DNA from: Bimuria novae-zelandiae CBS 107.79
Taxonomy: Eukaryota; Ascomycota; Dothideomycetes; Pleosporales; Didymosphaeriaceae
Direction of reading: 5' to 3'
Assembly: GCA_010015655.1 (NCBI GenBank)
Contig: ML976760.1
Span: 123,873-187,872 of the forward strand
DNA length: 64,000 bases
Shown: positions 22,313 to 35,215 of the stretch, in pieces
How positions within the stretch are numbered: the stretch's first letter is position 1
Layout: each line of letters opens with the position of its first letter
The notes under the pieces: generated by a model
What the model was told of the DNA's origin: nothing
The model's input: the letters and a program-made list of their open reading frames with translations, nothing else
The model's database searches: none
Program-made: the position numbers and the translations under genes

Positions 22313-22769
22313 TGTTACGATCACGAACCCCACAAGGATGAAGAAGCCAGACAATTACGCCAAGAGAGTAATTGTTAACGAAGTAGCAGAGTTAACGGGA
22401 CCCAACGGGGCGCGGGGCAGCTTAGTTAGCAGTCACGTGACGAAGTCCCGCATAAAGGGAAGTCCCATGGGACTACCGTAGTCCCTAGGACTACAGGGCC
22501 TTGGCGGGACTACGAAGAAGGAATAGGCTAGTATATAGTATAGCGACTTTCCTATTGTTGTTTCCTTCCTCGTAGTTAACTCATATATCTTCTGTGCGAG
22601 TACGTTCTCCTATACAGACTAATAGTTATCTTATTCGTTATAAGATTAGATTGTCTAGCCGCGCTAAGTGTCGCATCAACTTGTACTACTAAATAATCCG
22701 TGAAGCACCACGATACCTTACCGCCCTAACCCGGATCGGAACAAGGTGTGAGAGCCTCATAACATTTAA
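22308..22769 (+). repeat. Solo LTR (gypsy subfamily 2) with TTTAA target duplication
   Basis: 22313-22764 (452 bp) runs TGTTACGATC...CATAACA and is flanked on both sides by TTTAA. It matches the LTRs of element B, in the opposite orientation. It is GC-rich and hardly RIP-altered, unlike the surrounding DNA. It contains CAGTCACGTGACG. A solo LTR with intact duplication is the product of LTR-LTR recombination. Confidence 0.9.
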
Positions 22770-25700
22770 TCTAAAACTATAAAATTAAAAAGAAAATATT
22801 ATACTACCTAGAACCTTAAGAAAGCGTTAACTATTGTTAAAACTAATAAATCTAATATAGCTACTACTAAGAGGTTTTCACTAAACTGGTCTACTACTAT
22901 TATAATATATTAGCAACCTCTGCTCTTTAAAAAACCTATAATAAAGTCTATAAAGAAGTCCTTTTATCCCCTCTTTAGTATAGGTAAAAGTTTAAGTAGC
23001 CCCTACTTTAGCTCGTACTAAGGCTTTGTTTTATAGTAAACGTTATAATTTTAAACGTACCTCTAGATATAGTCTAACATCCTAGGAAAGAAGAAGTCTT
23101 AGGCTAGAATCTTATACATATTCTCCCTCCTAGAATAGCCTAAGATTAGTAGGGTATATGCCGTAGCTATTAAACGAGTGCGCAATAGTTCTAAATTAGG
23201 TACCTAGTAGCGCCCTTTATAGTAGAGGAATCTAGCGCTGTCTATTTAGCACTTTAAGATTACTACTTTAATCTTTAGTATTAATAAAAATTACCTTTAT
23301 TCTTTCTAGACTATAGTTTTTACAGCGCGAAATTCTTTATTAAAAATATTAGCTTTTACTTTTACTTATAATATTTATAATTAGCGGGTGTCCCTATCTA
23401 GCCTAGCTAGGGCTAGGCTACTAAGTTATTTAGTATAAATACTTTTATCTCCTTACTCTAAAATAGGGAGGACCTTATCTAGGTTATCTAACCTAAATAG
23501 TACCTCTAGTACCTTACCTCTAATTTATATATAGCTTTTTATAACTGCGGTCCCTACGCGTATAAGCAAGTTTAAAAAAATCTTTAATAAGCTCGTATAG
23601 TTAAAATACTTTATAACTATTATTAGTTAAGATCTATATTAATAACTATACCTCTTAAGACTTTAGCTACTTATTATTTATTTTTATAAGTAAATTCTAC
23701 TTTTTACGCGATAGCGCGTCTGCTGTTAAATTTACTAACTTTAAATAGTAAATAAACGTTATATTTATATTACTTAGGGTTTATAACTAATAAATATATT
23801 ACTCCCTAAGTTTTCTCTTTTCTACGAAGTAGGTAAAGTTCTTATAGTCTATATATACTATTAGGTACTTTATAGCCTAATATATGTAATCCCACTCCTC
23901 TACACACTTTACTACTACTAATATCTCCTTATTATAAATCGCGTAATTATATTCCGCGGGGCTATTTTTAGCGAAGAAGTATACTATAGGCCTTAGTATG
24001 CCCTCTTAATTATACTAAGAAAAGTAACCTTTTATAGACTATTCTAACGCGTCCGCTTCTAGGACGAAGTCTCTATTAGAGTTAAAGTAAGCTAAAACTA
24101 GCTCTATAATAAAGACTTTCTTTAAGACGTTAACCGCACGCTACTACTTTTATCTTTACTAAAACTTTATACTCTTTTTAGTAAGTTTAGTAAAAGGGCT
24201 CGTAATCTTAGAGAAATTTTTAATAAATTAGTAATAAAAGTTCGCAAATTTAATAAAATTTTATACTTTTTTAACTAAGGTAGGTGCTACTTACTCCTAA
24301 ATAGCCTTAACTTTCTTAGGGTCTATGCTTACGCCTTTACCTATAATAATAATAAATTTTAAGTATTTAGTCTTTTTAACATAGAATTCTAACTTCTTAA
24401 TATTAAGCTATAGTGCCGTAGTTACTAGCTTTTAGATTATCGTGTAGACTTTTTCTACATAATCTCTTCTCGACCCTAAGGAAAAGATCAGGACGTTATC
24501 TATATATATAGAGTAGAATTTGTCTAGGTACTCCCTTAGTACCTAGTTTATATATTACTAAAATGTGCTAGGTGCGTTTACTAATCTAAATAGAACTGCT
24601 AGCTATTTATAAAGGCTAAATTAAATTTAAAAGGCCGTCTTTTACTCTTCTCTTTTCGTAATATAGAGTTTATAAAACGCCTAGATTACGTCTAGCTTAG
24701 AAAACTATTTTACTTTTACTAGTAACTAAAGTATCTTACTAATTAATAATAATAGGTACTAGTCCTTTTTTAAGAGCGCGTTTAGCACTTAATAGTCTAT
24801 ATAAAATTTTAGTCTACTACTAGGTTTTTTAGTAAATAACACTAGCGTAGCTACGCTAGGTTTACTAACTTAAATAAAATTATAATTTAAATACTCTATT
24901 AGCTTCTTCCTAAGTACTAGAAGTTGCTCTCTTAATATATTATAAAGGGGGCTATAAGGAATCTCTAAAGTAGTGCTATTTTTCTTTATTAGTAAGATAA
25001 ACAGTTAATTCTTATACCCTAATAAGGGGGTTAAGTAGTTTACCTCTTCTTTTAAAAATACTTTTTAAAGATTCTTAAACTCCTCTAAAAGCGTCTCGCT
25101 TAGGTTTATCTTAGGTTTTAGGATTAATAACTTTTAGATATCCTTTACTAACGCTGTCAAAACCCTTAACTTATTTTATAACTTTTAGTTTCTTTAGTCT
25201 AACGCTAATAAGGCGCCTATAATTACTTTTTATAAATTTTAGGGCGCTAATTTCCCTTCCTTATTTTTAATACATACCCTAGTGTTCCCTGTCTAAATAG
25301 ACTTTTTAGCTAGGGCTACGCTAATATAATTCTAAGTTAGTTACAATTTAGTTAAAATTATATCGTACTCTTCTTCTTCTTTAAAGATCTATAACTAACA
25401 CTATTCTATATAGTCCTTTATGTCGATCTATAGTCTAACTTATATATAAGACCTAACTATTTACTCTGAAGATTTTAATTTTCCTTTTTAGGTTATTACG
25501 CTCTAGGCCTACCTTTTAAATAAATTTTTTAAAAATAAACCTATACGTTAAATATTTAAAATTAATTATTATAGATGCAAACGCAGTGTTATTTACTAGT
25601 ATATATATAATAATTAGTATTAAATTTAGCTACCTTCTTTAAAACTTATTATAATTTATCTTAAGGTTCTTACTTAGCTTTTTCTTCTCCCGTCCGCGCC

Positions 25701-26996
25701 TTTAGGTAAGAGAACTTAGTTTTTTAACTTTTTACTAATAGTATTTTTTATAAAGTTATTCTTTTCTTTAGCCTTTAGCTAGCTAGTCTAAGTTTTACTT
25801 AGCCTTTAAGCTAGAAGGAGGGAGCACTAACTCGTATAGTACTCTTACTTACTATAATAAAAATAGGCGCCTTCTTTACCTCGCTTTTAGAGTACGCTTT
25901 TAGATATCTATATAGCCTATCCGCGCTTGCTCTCTCCTCTAGTCTTTCGCTATAGGGCCCTTCCTGTTCTAACCTAGGAAGTGGGCTCCTAATCTGTAGT
26001 ATTATTTATAAATACTTTTCCTTAGGGTCGCGATTATTATAAGTAGTTCTAAAATAGGTTCTTTTTTATAAAGGCTACCTAGTCTTACAGCCTTTATAAG
26101 GTCTAATCCTAGCCTACCTCTATACTAATTATCTAATCCTAAAGGTCCTCTTATATAGCTTATTAGTAAATAACTTTTAATATTTCTTTATTATCTATTT
26201 TTTTAGCCTCTATAGCTAATTAGTTAAATAGTATATTAAAGTCGCTTAACTTTATTACTCTATTTTAAAACTTATAAAATTTATTTTAGGCAATTTCTTC
26301 CTTTATTAGGTTTTAAAATAAGTTTTCTAAAAACGTCTAAAATTCTCTTATAGTATAATTAGAATTCCTTTTAATATATACTAGGCTAACGGAGGCCGCG
26401 CGTCCTTTTAGGTAACTTATAATATATTTTAAAAGGCTTCTAAGAACCTTCTTATCTTTTTAAATTTTATAATTTATTTACGCTTATTAAGTGCGCTATT
26501 AGTTCCATTCTCCCTTAAATAAAGGTAGGTCTACTACTCTAGGCCGCTAGGAAGCTACGCATTTACTATTTTAAATAATTAGTACTTAACTTAAACTTAC
26601 TTAAGCTATAAGTAATAAATAGCTTATTATTTAGTAATTTATATAATTATCTCTGCGATTAGAAATAAAGATAAAATAAAGATACTTATTACAAGTATTA
26701 GCCCTTTTACTATTCCCTTATCTTGCTCTCTTTTTTAGGCAAAGAATAGTTTTTTATAGTACTTTTATTCTACTTATTACCTATAACTATGCTAGAGTCC
26801 TCTTATTTTATAAGGTGCTAGATATAGCGTATCTACTCCCCTTAAGTAGGCAGGTTATACCCTTCTCGTAATAGTTCTATATAAAGTCTCTCCTCTAGAG
26901 AGGCTCCTTTTAAGCTATCTATAATAAGGCCACGCGTTCGTGTAATATATGCTCCTAATTATAAGCGTATACCCTTTACAAAGGACTTAGCCTACC
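22770..26996 (-). pseudogene. Gypsy C gag-pol, main part, degraded
   Basis: Minus-strand gypsy polyprotein. RNase H is clear at about 24120-23750 ([20 protein letters not shown], then [20 protein letters not shown] and LTADALSRKK). Reverse transcriptase lies to its right (about 24200-25100) and integrase to its left. TAA/TAG codons interrupt every frame and CpA/TpG are nearly absent. Split by D, by the solo LTR at 22313 and by the solo LTR at 26997, so C is older than all three. Confidence 0.65.
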
Positions 26997-27607
26997 TGTC
27001 ACGAGAGCAACGAGTATGCGTGTCTTAGCCAAAGGTAAGCTAGATTAATATTACTACGTTCGATATCTGCGTGTAGGTACAAGACGTTGGATAAGGAGAA
27101 AAGGTCTTCTCCCCCTATCCAGCGTGGATCTATCTATCTCGCTTAGTCTAGGTGCTAATACCTAGATGGCTAGCGTCGTATCTAACCAATCAAAGCAAGC
27201 TTCGGGGTCTGGGCCATCGGACCTTCGGGGCCCAGGCCATCGAGCCTTCGGGCCTAGGCTATCGGACCTTTGGTTCCCGAAGTATAAGTTCGGAGGCAGA
27301 AGTTTGTGTCCGATTACAAGGCCTTTGTAATCCTGCACTATTGTTAATAGTGCAGTAGAGAATATAAGGCTGGCGCACCTCCAGTTGCACACTATCCTAG
27401 TTAGTGCTAGCGTTAGGTCGGCACGTACTAGAGACCTCGCCTACGGCCAATCTCGATCACTCGATCGATCAACTTCATCAACTATCAAGATCACACTATC
27501 TCAAAGTGACAGAATACCATTAAATCTGACAGTCTGTGAACTAACGTACTATCGTTGACAGTACGTCTAGGCTGTCAGGTTGCCTAGGAGGTTACCGTGA
27601 CACTACC
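26992..27607. repeat. Solo LTR of another retrotransposon family, CTACC target duplication
   Basis: 26997-27602 (606 bp) runs TGTCACGAGAGC...TTACCGTGACA, with CTACC on both sides (26992-26996, 27603-27607). The sequence is not RIP-mutated and shows no similarity to the other LTRs here. It contains a tandem GC-rich repeat of about 27 bp (CTTCGGGG...CCATCGGACC, about 27200-27275) and a hairpin-like TGCACTATTGTTAATAGTGCA at about 27334-27354. Inserted in gypsy C. Confidence 0.88.
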
Positions 27608-27930
27608 CTTTTATATTCTATTTCGTCTAATTAAGCGCCTATTAGGGCCTTTATCTTTTTAATTACTTACTAAAAGAGAGCTTAGTTATCTTTTTAAGTT
27701 ATAGCTCCTGCTTAGAAATACTATTTTATTTAATAATTAATAAGATAAAAGAGATAGTTATCCCACAATAATTATTCTTAAAAAAATAAATAATTAAATT
27801 TAATATAAGGGGCTTTAGGCCTGGGGGACCTAAGATACTAAAAAAATATAAATAAATTTAATAAGGAGTTTAAGTAGCTCCTCCCTACACTATATATATA
27901 GCTTTTAAGTAAAAAGAACTAATTCTAGAA
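27608..27930 (-). mobile_element. Gypsy C, 5' remnant
   Basis: Short RIP-mutated piece of C between the solo LTR and element B. No recognisable domain and no LTR end. Confidence 0.35.
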
Positions 27931-28383
27931 TGTTATAAGGCTCTCACACCTTATTCCGATCTGGGTTAGGGCGGTAAGGTATCGTAGTGCTTTATAGATT
28001 ATTTAGTAATATAAGTTAATGCGACACTTAGCGCGAGGCTAGATAATCTAATTTTATAATAAAATAAGATAACTATTAGTCTATATAGGAGAACGTACTC
28101 GCATAGAAGATATATAAGTTAACTATAAAGAGAGGAACAATAATAGGAGAATTATTATACTATATACTAGTCTATTTCTTCCTTGTAGTCCCGCTAAGAC
28201 TCCGTAGTCCTAGAGACTCTAGTAGTCCTATAGGGCTTCCCTTTATGCGGGACTTTATTACGTAACTACTAATATAAGGTACCCCGCGCCTCTTTATATC
28301 TTATTATTTTTACTATTTTATTAATAATTACTTTTTTAGCGTAATTACCTAGCTCCTTTCTTTTAGTTCTTATAGTTATAACA
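27931..28383 (-). repeat. 3' LTR of gypsy B
   Basis: 453 bp, subfamily 2: the U3 matches the solo LTR at 22313 and differs from the A-type U3, while the R-U5 part (GAGAACGTACTCGCA region) is shared with A. Confidence 0.88.
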
Positions 28384-28533
28384 CTATTCCCCTTCTTATA
28401 GTTGTTATCCTAATACCTTACTTATTATGTTATTATACTATTAACGCGTAAGTACTATTTACTACAAAAGTGCGTATCCTTGCGCCCTAAGGCAGGCTAC
28501 AGCCTTTTCTTAATTCCCCTCGCCTTACTAACT

Positions 28534-29109
28534 ATGCTAAAAGCCTCTTATTTATCCTTTACAACCCGTCGTGCCCGTGCGTAAAAGGTAAAATTTTAGG
28601 GTCTAAAGATAGCGTCTAATTATAGGCGTTATTAGAAGAAGAAGCTATAATACTTTATTAATGCTACCTTTAAGTAGTGTGCTAGCTATCTTATAGCCTA
28701 TACTAAATATAGTTTATAGATCCCTAAGAAGAATTAAAAGCGCGTTTAAAAGGAAAAGCGCAAGAAGCGCCTCAAACTCTTTTATATAAAGGAGCTAGCT
28801 ACTCGCCTAGAGCGTAATTTAGCGAAGGTAGAAGAAAAAAAGCACGAGTTTACTTAGTATAATTTATAAGTTACTAATGTAATAAAGCTCCTAGAAAAGA
28901 AAAAAAAAGATTTAAAGGGTATAGCTAGTACTTATAAACTATCGCCACCTGCACCTTTAAGGGCTAACTTAGACTAGTTATAAGCTAATTTATTTACTTT
29001 TTTTAATCTTTCTATATTTTTTAACTTTTTTAAGTTTCTTACTAATCCAGTCGCGGCGCCCCTAGATGTTCCTTATAGAACCTCTCTAGCGCTATTCTAC
29101 AGTTCGTGA
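28534..29109 (+). pseudogene. Antisense ORF of gypsy B: homologue of the D antisense protein
   Basis: A 192-codon frame runs opposite to gag-pol from ATG 28534 to TGA 29107-29109, with no indel and twelve TAA/TAG stops. Positions Y30, Y33, Y40, C49, Y52 and Y59 (28621-28710) reproduce the C-x2-C-x6-C-x8-C-x2-C-x6-C spacing of the element D protein, five of the six Cys being read as Tyr (TGT/TGC to TAT/TAC, the expected RIP change). After the motif both proteins have IPK, then two variable residues and a Gln/Trp position, RV and EKRKK. Next comes a charged helix (RLERNLAKVEEKKHEF) and a Pro/Leu-rich tail ending RTSLALFYSS, shared with element A. Length (191 aa) matches D (194 aa). Confidence 0.65.
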
Positions 29110-32100
29110 GGTTTTGTACTAGTTCTTATATATTATGGCTCTCTGGCTATCCTTCGTATTTTACTAAATACTTATACTAATAATTAATCTTTTATAAGTT
29201 CCTAATAGCTTCAACCTCGTACTCCTTATGTTTAAATTTAAGCTAGGTTTCTAGTTCGGCGTTTAATAGTGCTAGTTCTAATAATAACTTATAGAAGACT
29301 AGGTAGATTTGTGTATCTATAAGTAACTATAGTTTAAAATTAACTAGTCCCCTAACCTCTTAAATTTTAAATAGTTCTTTTTAAAAATTATCTAGTTTTT
29401 TGCTTAGCCTTATTATCTTAAGATTTTTTACAAGAGGAGGACTCTATCCCCCTCCTTAAAAGTTAGTCTTATAATCCTTTTCTTATTTGCCTATTACGCT
29501 ATTTATTTATTACGCCACGCGATATTCTTATATAGTATTTTATATAAATTTTATATAAGTTTAGGTTTATTAGCTGCATCCTTCGTAATGCTCTAGATGT
29601 CTAATAGATCCCAGTAAGTCATTAGCTCACATCCATGGTTGGCGTAATATGGCGAGTATCCTATAGTCGCCGATCTTGTGCTATTGTATGCTAGCTAAGC
29701 TATTAGTAATAGCTTAACCTAATTATGTTAAAGCTTTTTTATATATATCTAGAGATATTATTTTAACATTTAGTTTGTTTGCTTAGTTTAGCTATCTATT
29801 TTAAGGTAGAAACTTGTTGTGAGCTTGTGCTTAATCTCTAATTTAGCTATAAACGTAGTCTGGTATAATAATATAAATATTTTAGCCCTGTCTATAATAA
29901 ACTCGTTAGGTTATTTAACCTGTAATATTAGTTCTTTCTCTACTATATAGGCGAGTTCCTTTGCTAATATAGCTTCTCTAATTAGCACAAACCTTAACTC
30001 CTTAGTAAGTTAGCAGATTATAACTAAAATTAAATTATAGGGATCCTTATTTCCTAGTGCTAGTAATGCTAGTAACTTCACGATAAAGTCTATAGTTACG
30101 CTTAACTATAGTTTTAAGGGCGGCTTTAGTAGCTATAAGAGGCTATAGGGCTTATATCTCTTAAGTTTATTTTTATAACAGGCTAAATAGTTATCTAAAA
30201 CCTTCTGTACTGCCTAGCGTAGCCTAGGAATAGCATATTCGTTTGCGATTTAACGCGTTATTTTAGCGATCTTTAGGTATCCCTAATCTTTATCTTTGTG
30301 TAACTTTTTAATTAGTAGCGGAGCTATCTACTTACTAATTTAGATATAGTTTTCATAGTCCCGTGCCGTTAATTTTATAGCTTAGTAGAAATTATACGCT
30401 TAGTAATTCTTATTCGTAAGCCTTTCGTAATCCTATATCCTATCTATAGCTAGTCTATAATAGGTTAAGTCTACGCGTCGCACTTCTAGTGCTAGCGTAA
30501 GTTATATCTTATTATAGTAAAAGGTTCCGTCCTTCGCGTAGGTTAAGATTATAATATAATTACCTCTATTATCTTCTTTTATAAGGTCTAATTATCTACT
30601 AAGTGCATTTGCCGCAGCGTTTACGCTCCCTAGTAAATACGTAATATTAAAGTTAAATTCTACTATTTATTTAGACTATCTAGCCTATTATTAATTAAGT
30701 TTCTTAGTCGTCGTGAAGCGGGTTAGGTTAAGGTAATTAGAAAATACCTCTATCTAATACTTAGCTCCCTTAAGCTATACTTCTTATTATTTAAAATAGT
30801 TAATAATAGCTAGTAATTCTTTATTATAAATTTTATATTTAAGCTTTACTCCTAAGAGCTTTCTTGCGTAATAAAAGACTAGTTTCCACTTTTAGTTATT
30901 ATATTCTTATAGTAGCACGGCCCCCAGCGCATAATCCAATACGTCTATATAGATGTAATGTTGCCGCTCCAGGTTATATATCTATAGTAGGGGTGCTATT
31001 AAGAATAGGCGCTTTAGTTATTTAAAAGCTTGCTTCTTTACCTCTTATAGAGGTTACTATTTTCCTGTCTTTATAAGTTCTATTAGTAGAGCGGTGACTT
31101 TTAAGTAGTTCTTAATAAATTTATAATAAAAGTTAGTAAAGCCTAAGAAAGATTAGATATCCTTTACTAATTTTAGTAATAACTATTCTTCTATTATTAC
31201 GATTTTCTTTAAGTCTATTTTAACACCTTCCTAGGATATTATAAATCCTAGATATTCCGTTTCCGTAAAATAGAATTTACATTTCTTAGGGTGTAGGAGC
31301 AATCTATGCTCTTGTAGTTTCTGTAACACCTTGCGAACATGTTCCTTATGTTCTTCCAGTGTTCTACTTAAGTATATTAATATGTCATCGAGGTATGCCG
31401 TGTAGAATACGTCTAAGTATTTATATAATACTTAATTTATTAGTTCCTAAAAGGTTACTAGTGCGTTAGTTAGCCCTATTAGTATAACTATATACTTAAA
31501 GAGGCTATATCGCGTGCGGAAAGCTATTTTCTACTTATAACTTTTTACTATTTAAATTCTATAGAATCTATCTTAGACGTTAAATTTTGTAAACTGCTTA
31601 GCTCCTTGGAGTCGATCCATGAGCTCTGTTATTAAAGGTAATAAATAGTAGTTTTTAATAGTTATAGTATTTAGCAATTTATCATCTATATAGAGTTATA
31701 GCCTGCTATCTTTTTTGCGAATAAAAAGTATAGGGAAGGCTATAGGGCTCTAACTAAATCTTTATTTCCCTAAGCGTAGATTTTTCTATATTAGCTCTTT
31801 TAATTCTTTTTCTTATTTATAGGTAAGGGGCCTTAGGCGTTCTAGCCGTAGCTTAGCTCCCTCTACTAGTAGTATCTTATAATCCTATTCTTTATATTTA
31901 GGTAGGATAGTCTTATTGTATTCCTTAAATAGGTCTGTAAATTCCTTATATTCTTCTGGTAGACCTAGATCGTCTAGGGCTATTTTAGCCTCTTAGACCT
32001 ATATATAGTGCACCCTTCCTAGGTGTCGCTTTAAGATCCTGTCTATCTTATATACTAATATTTTTTATATCTTAAATAGTCGGCTCTTCTTTCTTGCCTA

Positions 32101-34500
32101 AGGTTTTTAAGGAGCTTCCCTTCTACTAGGGCTCTCTTAAGCTTTTACTAGTAGGCTTCAGGGAAGGATTATTTACTTAATTTAGTCTATTTATAAATTA
32201 TATTACTCTAGCTATTTATATCCTATAATAGCTTTAATATCTCCTATCTTTATGATAGTAAAAACATGATAGCTTTCTAGGCTTTGAATGTTAACTTATA
32301 CTAGTGCCGTCTTAAGGCGTAGCTAACTATTACTATATCCTTATAATTAAGTCCTGCCCGCGAGTCCTATTTATAGTAGTATCCTCTTATTATAATATAG
32401 TATATTATATTTCTTAACTACTTACAGGGCGATTAGACACGCGTTTACCCCTAGGTTAATTAGTGCTATAACACGATGTCTATGCACTATAATATCTTTA
32501 ATTAAGCGCTTCTTAACTTAGTAAGTGTCTACTTAATAAGCTATAATAATTATACTATTACTAGTATAGCTCGTTGCCTAGTAATAGTTTAGTTTTTTAA
32601 GTCTTTAGACTTATTTTAGACCCCCTATAAGGTCTCTGCCTTTTAGATCTAACCTTTAAGTCGTGCTAGCTTTAAGATTTTCTTAATCTAGTACTACTTA
32701 TATTACTATTAATATAGCGCATAGGTCTTTTTAATTCTATTAGACTTATATACTCCTAGTATCATATATTACGAGTAGTTTAGAGTAAGGCACTCGTTCT
32801 AGGCTAATATATTATGCCTTAGGTAGCTATCTAAAGAAGCTACCTCTTTTTATAAGCTTAGGTATGCGAAGCACTATAGGTTATATTATTTTTACTTAAT
32901 TAATAAGTAGTCTACGTCACTTCCTAGCTACGTATTCTTAATTATTATACTAGTATCGTAGGGATTTAGGCCCTAAAGGAACTAGCCTGTTTTAAACTTT
33001 TATTACCTATATAGCTTATAGGTAATATTAAAATATTAGTACTAGCTATTCTATTTATAGTGCTTAGCCTAATAGGCTAGAAAGTATTTATAGTAGTTAT
33101 TAGGCACGCTACACTAGCTCTATTTTAGCCTATAGTATTCTAAACCTCCTAGAAAATAAAAGGCCTTAATTCTAATTTTAAAGTATTATTAGCATCCTTT
33201 ACGCGTGTATTACCACTACTTAACGTATTTATATTATTCCTGTATCGTGACCTGGCGTAGGTATTGTTTTAGGCGCCCCTGTAGCTTTTCCGCTAGCCAG
33301 TAGGCGTCCCATGCGTGTGCCCCCTGGACAATTACTTTTGCCTTACACTAAGACGATTGCTGTAGCGTACTGCTGCACATCCAGCAGGTGTCGTCGGTCA
33401 GTCTTTAGAAGATCTTGTACTTAGGAAGGGTCTTTCGTTCCTCTTCCTCTTCTATTAGCTCTGGGATCTCCTGCGTGAGATCTACTTCGTTGGCTTCTGC
33501 TAGCGTAAGGGTGGCCATGGCCACTCGTAGGAGGTTAGTTGTATTAACCTTGGTCTCCTGACCTTTGCAGTCTTTGGCGAAGTAGCCTTACTTGCCACAT
33601 TAGAGGCAGGCTTTATTCTTAAACCTCCGTTCTCGTTCTTCCTGCGAGATGCCGTTCTTGCCCTAGTAACTCTTCTTGTACAGTTATTTTCCCTTGCCGT
33701 TTTTCTTTTTATACTATCGGGCTTTATTAGTTATAATAATATCTTTGTCCTTATCTTTCCTTGCGGGTCTAAATTAGTTCTTTTTTCTAGTAAGTAGCCT
33801 AGTACTATGCTGTCTTTCTAGCTTACGTTTATATAGGTAATTATCTACTTTAATAGCATTATTAATAAGTTTTTCTAGGTTATCTACTTTTTTTTAGTAG
33901 ACTAATTTATCTCTAACTAATTCCTTTAGCCTATTATAGTAGGTAATTATAAGTAGAGCTTCCCCTTATTCGTTAAGTTCTACTATAATCTATTTAAACT
34001 TTAGTATATAAAGTACTACTAATTTCTCCTAACATAAGCGTTAAAGGCGTATTTTAGCTTAATATCCCTTATTAATAGTGCTAAATATTTCTTTTATAGC
34101 TTTATAAAAGGACTCTTAGTCCTTAAACGCGTTTTTAGTAGCGTCTAAATTATAATCCTCTACTTTACTATTCTTAAGGAAGTTATTAATTATTAGTCTA
34201 GCCTATATAGCTACCTTATCTTGTATATTTATATAGGTAACTAAGATCTTATCTTATTCTATATTAAACCTCCTTAGGTTATAGTAGATAAATAGTTTTA
34301 TTTAGGTTAAGAACGTTCCTAGGTAGCCCTTCCTAGAATAGGGTTTAGGCTTTAGGACTTTTAGCTAATATTTTGCATTTTCCTATTAGCTTATTTTCTT
34401 ACTTATCTAGTTAATAATTTCTTATAGCTAGGCAATTTAAGCTACTTATTTAATAATTATTTTTCTTAAAGTCTTTTCCTTAGGTACTGGAGCTGCGGTA
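29110..34500 (-). pseudogene. gag-pol of gypsy B, degraded
   Basis: Minus-strand polyprotein: gag at the right, zinc knuckle near 33.6 kb, RT with YLDDILIYL near 31.4 kb, and integrase towards 29.2 kb. Nucleotide similarity to the gag-pol of A extends from about 29080 upward. Interruptions are TAA/TAG. The interval 33240-33720 is conspicuously less mutated and keeps CpA and TpG. Confidence 0.75.
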
Positions 34501-34541
34501 GTTAAACTAGGTCTTATTATTATACTATAGAGTAGTTAAAG

Positions 34542-34994
34542 TATTATAAGGCTCTTATACCTTATTCTAATCTAAGTTAAGGTAGTAAAGTATTATAGTA
34601 CTTTATAAATTATTTAGTAGTATAAGTTAATGCGATACTTAGCACGAAGCTAGATAATTTAATTTTATAATAAAGTAAGATAACTATTAGTCTATATAGG
34701 AAAACGTACTCGCACAGAAAATATATAAGTTAACTATAAGGAGAGGAACAATAATAGGAGAATTATTATACTATATACTAGTCTATTTCTTCCTTGTAGT
34801 CCCGCCAAGACTCCGTAGTCCTAGGGACTCTAGTAGTCCTATAGGACTTCCTTTTATGCGGGACTTTATTACGTAACTACTAACATAAGCTACCCTGCGC
34901 CTCTTTATGTTCTGTTATTTTTATTATTCTGTTAATAATTACTTCCTTAGCGTAATTACCTGGCCACTTTCTTCTGGTTCCTGTGGTCGTAACA
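34542..34994 (-). repeat. 5' LTR of gypsy B
   Basis: 453 bp, same type as 27931-28383, followed by the TAGAA duplication. Confidence 0.88.
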
Positions 34995-34999
34995 TAGAA

Positions 35000-35215
35000 G
35001 GGCTAGGTCCGTTTCTTAACACTTTAGAGGTACCCTAGTGGCTCTTAGAGTTGCCTTAGGCCACGAGGTTTCTCAGCCGAGTACTTTAGAGGCCTAGCCT
35101 CTAACAGTAAGCGCCTTATAACACTAAGTTACTAGGGTGCTGGTGTGCTAACATGCATATATAATAGGCTACCCCTAGTTATTATTTTAGGTCCTTAAAC
35201 CTTAGTTATGTAAGC
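35000..35215. other. Remnant between element B and the solo LTR
   Basis: Contains a short LTR-end-like piece (TAAGCGCCTTATAACA, about 35108-35123) similar to the 3' end of the LTR at 5206, so probably the scar of another gypsy element. Nothing else is recognised. Confidence 0.35.

Larger units (their letters stand above)
27926..34999 (-). mobile_element. Ty3/gypsy retrotransposon B, full length, with target duplication
   Basis: The element is 27931-34994 (7064 bp), with two 453-bp LTRs (27931-28383, 34542-34994) and TAGAA on both sides (27926-27930, 34995-34999). Gag-pol is on the minus strand. The polypurine tract AAGAAGGGGAATAG lies next to the 3' LTR. The primer-binding region next to the 5' LTR starts CTTTAACTACTCTATAG on the minus strand, as in A. 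The gag knuckle at 33566-33610 reads CGKxGYFAKDC. RT keeps an intact YLDD (about 31375-31400). RIP is heavy but uneven, lightest around 33240-33720. An antisense ORF lies before the 3' LTR. Confidence 0.92.

Noticed and set aside
27152..27392. ORFs on both strands inside the solo LTR at 26997-27602
   Set aside because: They lie within the LTR and arise from its GC-rich tandem repeat.
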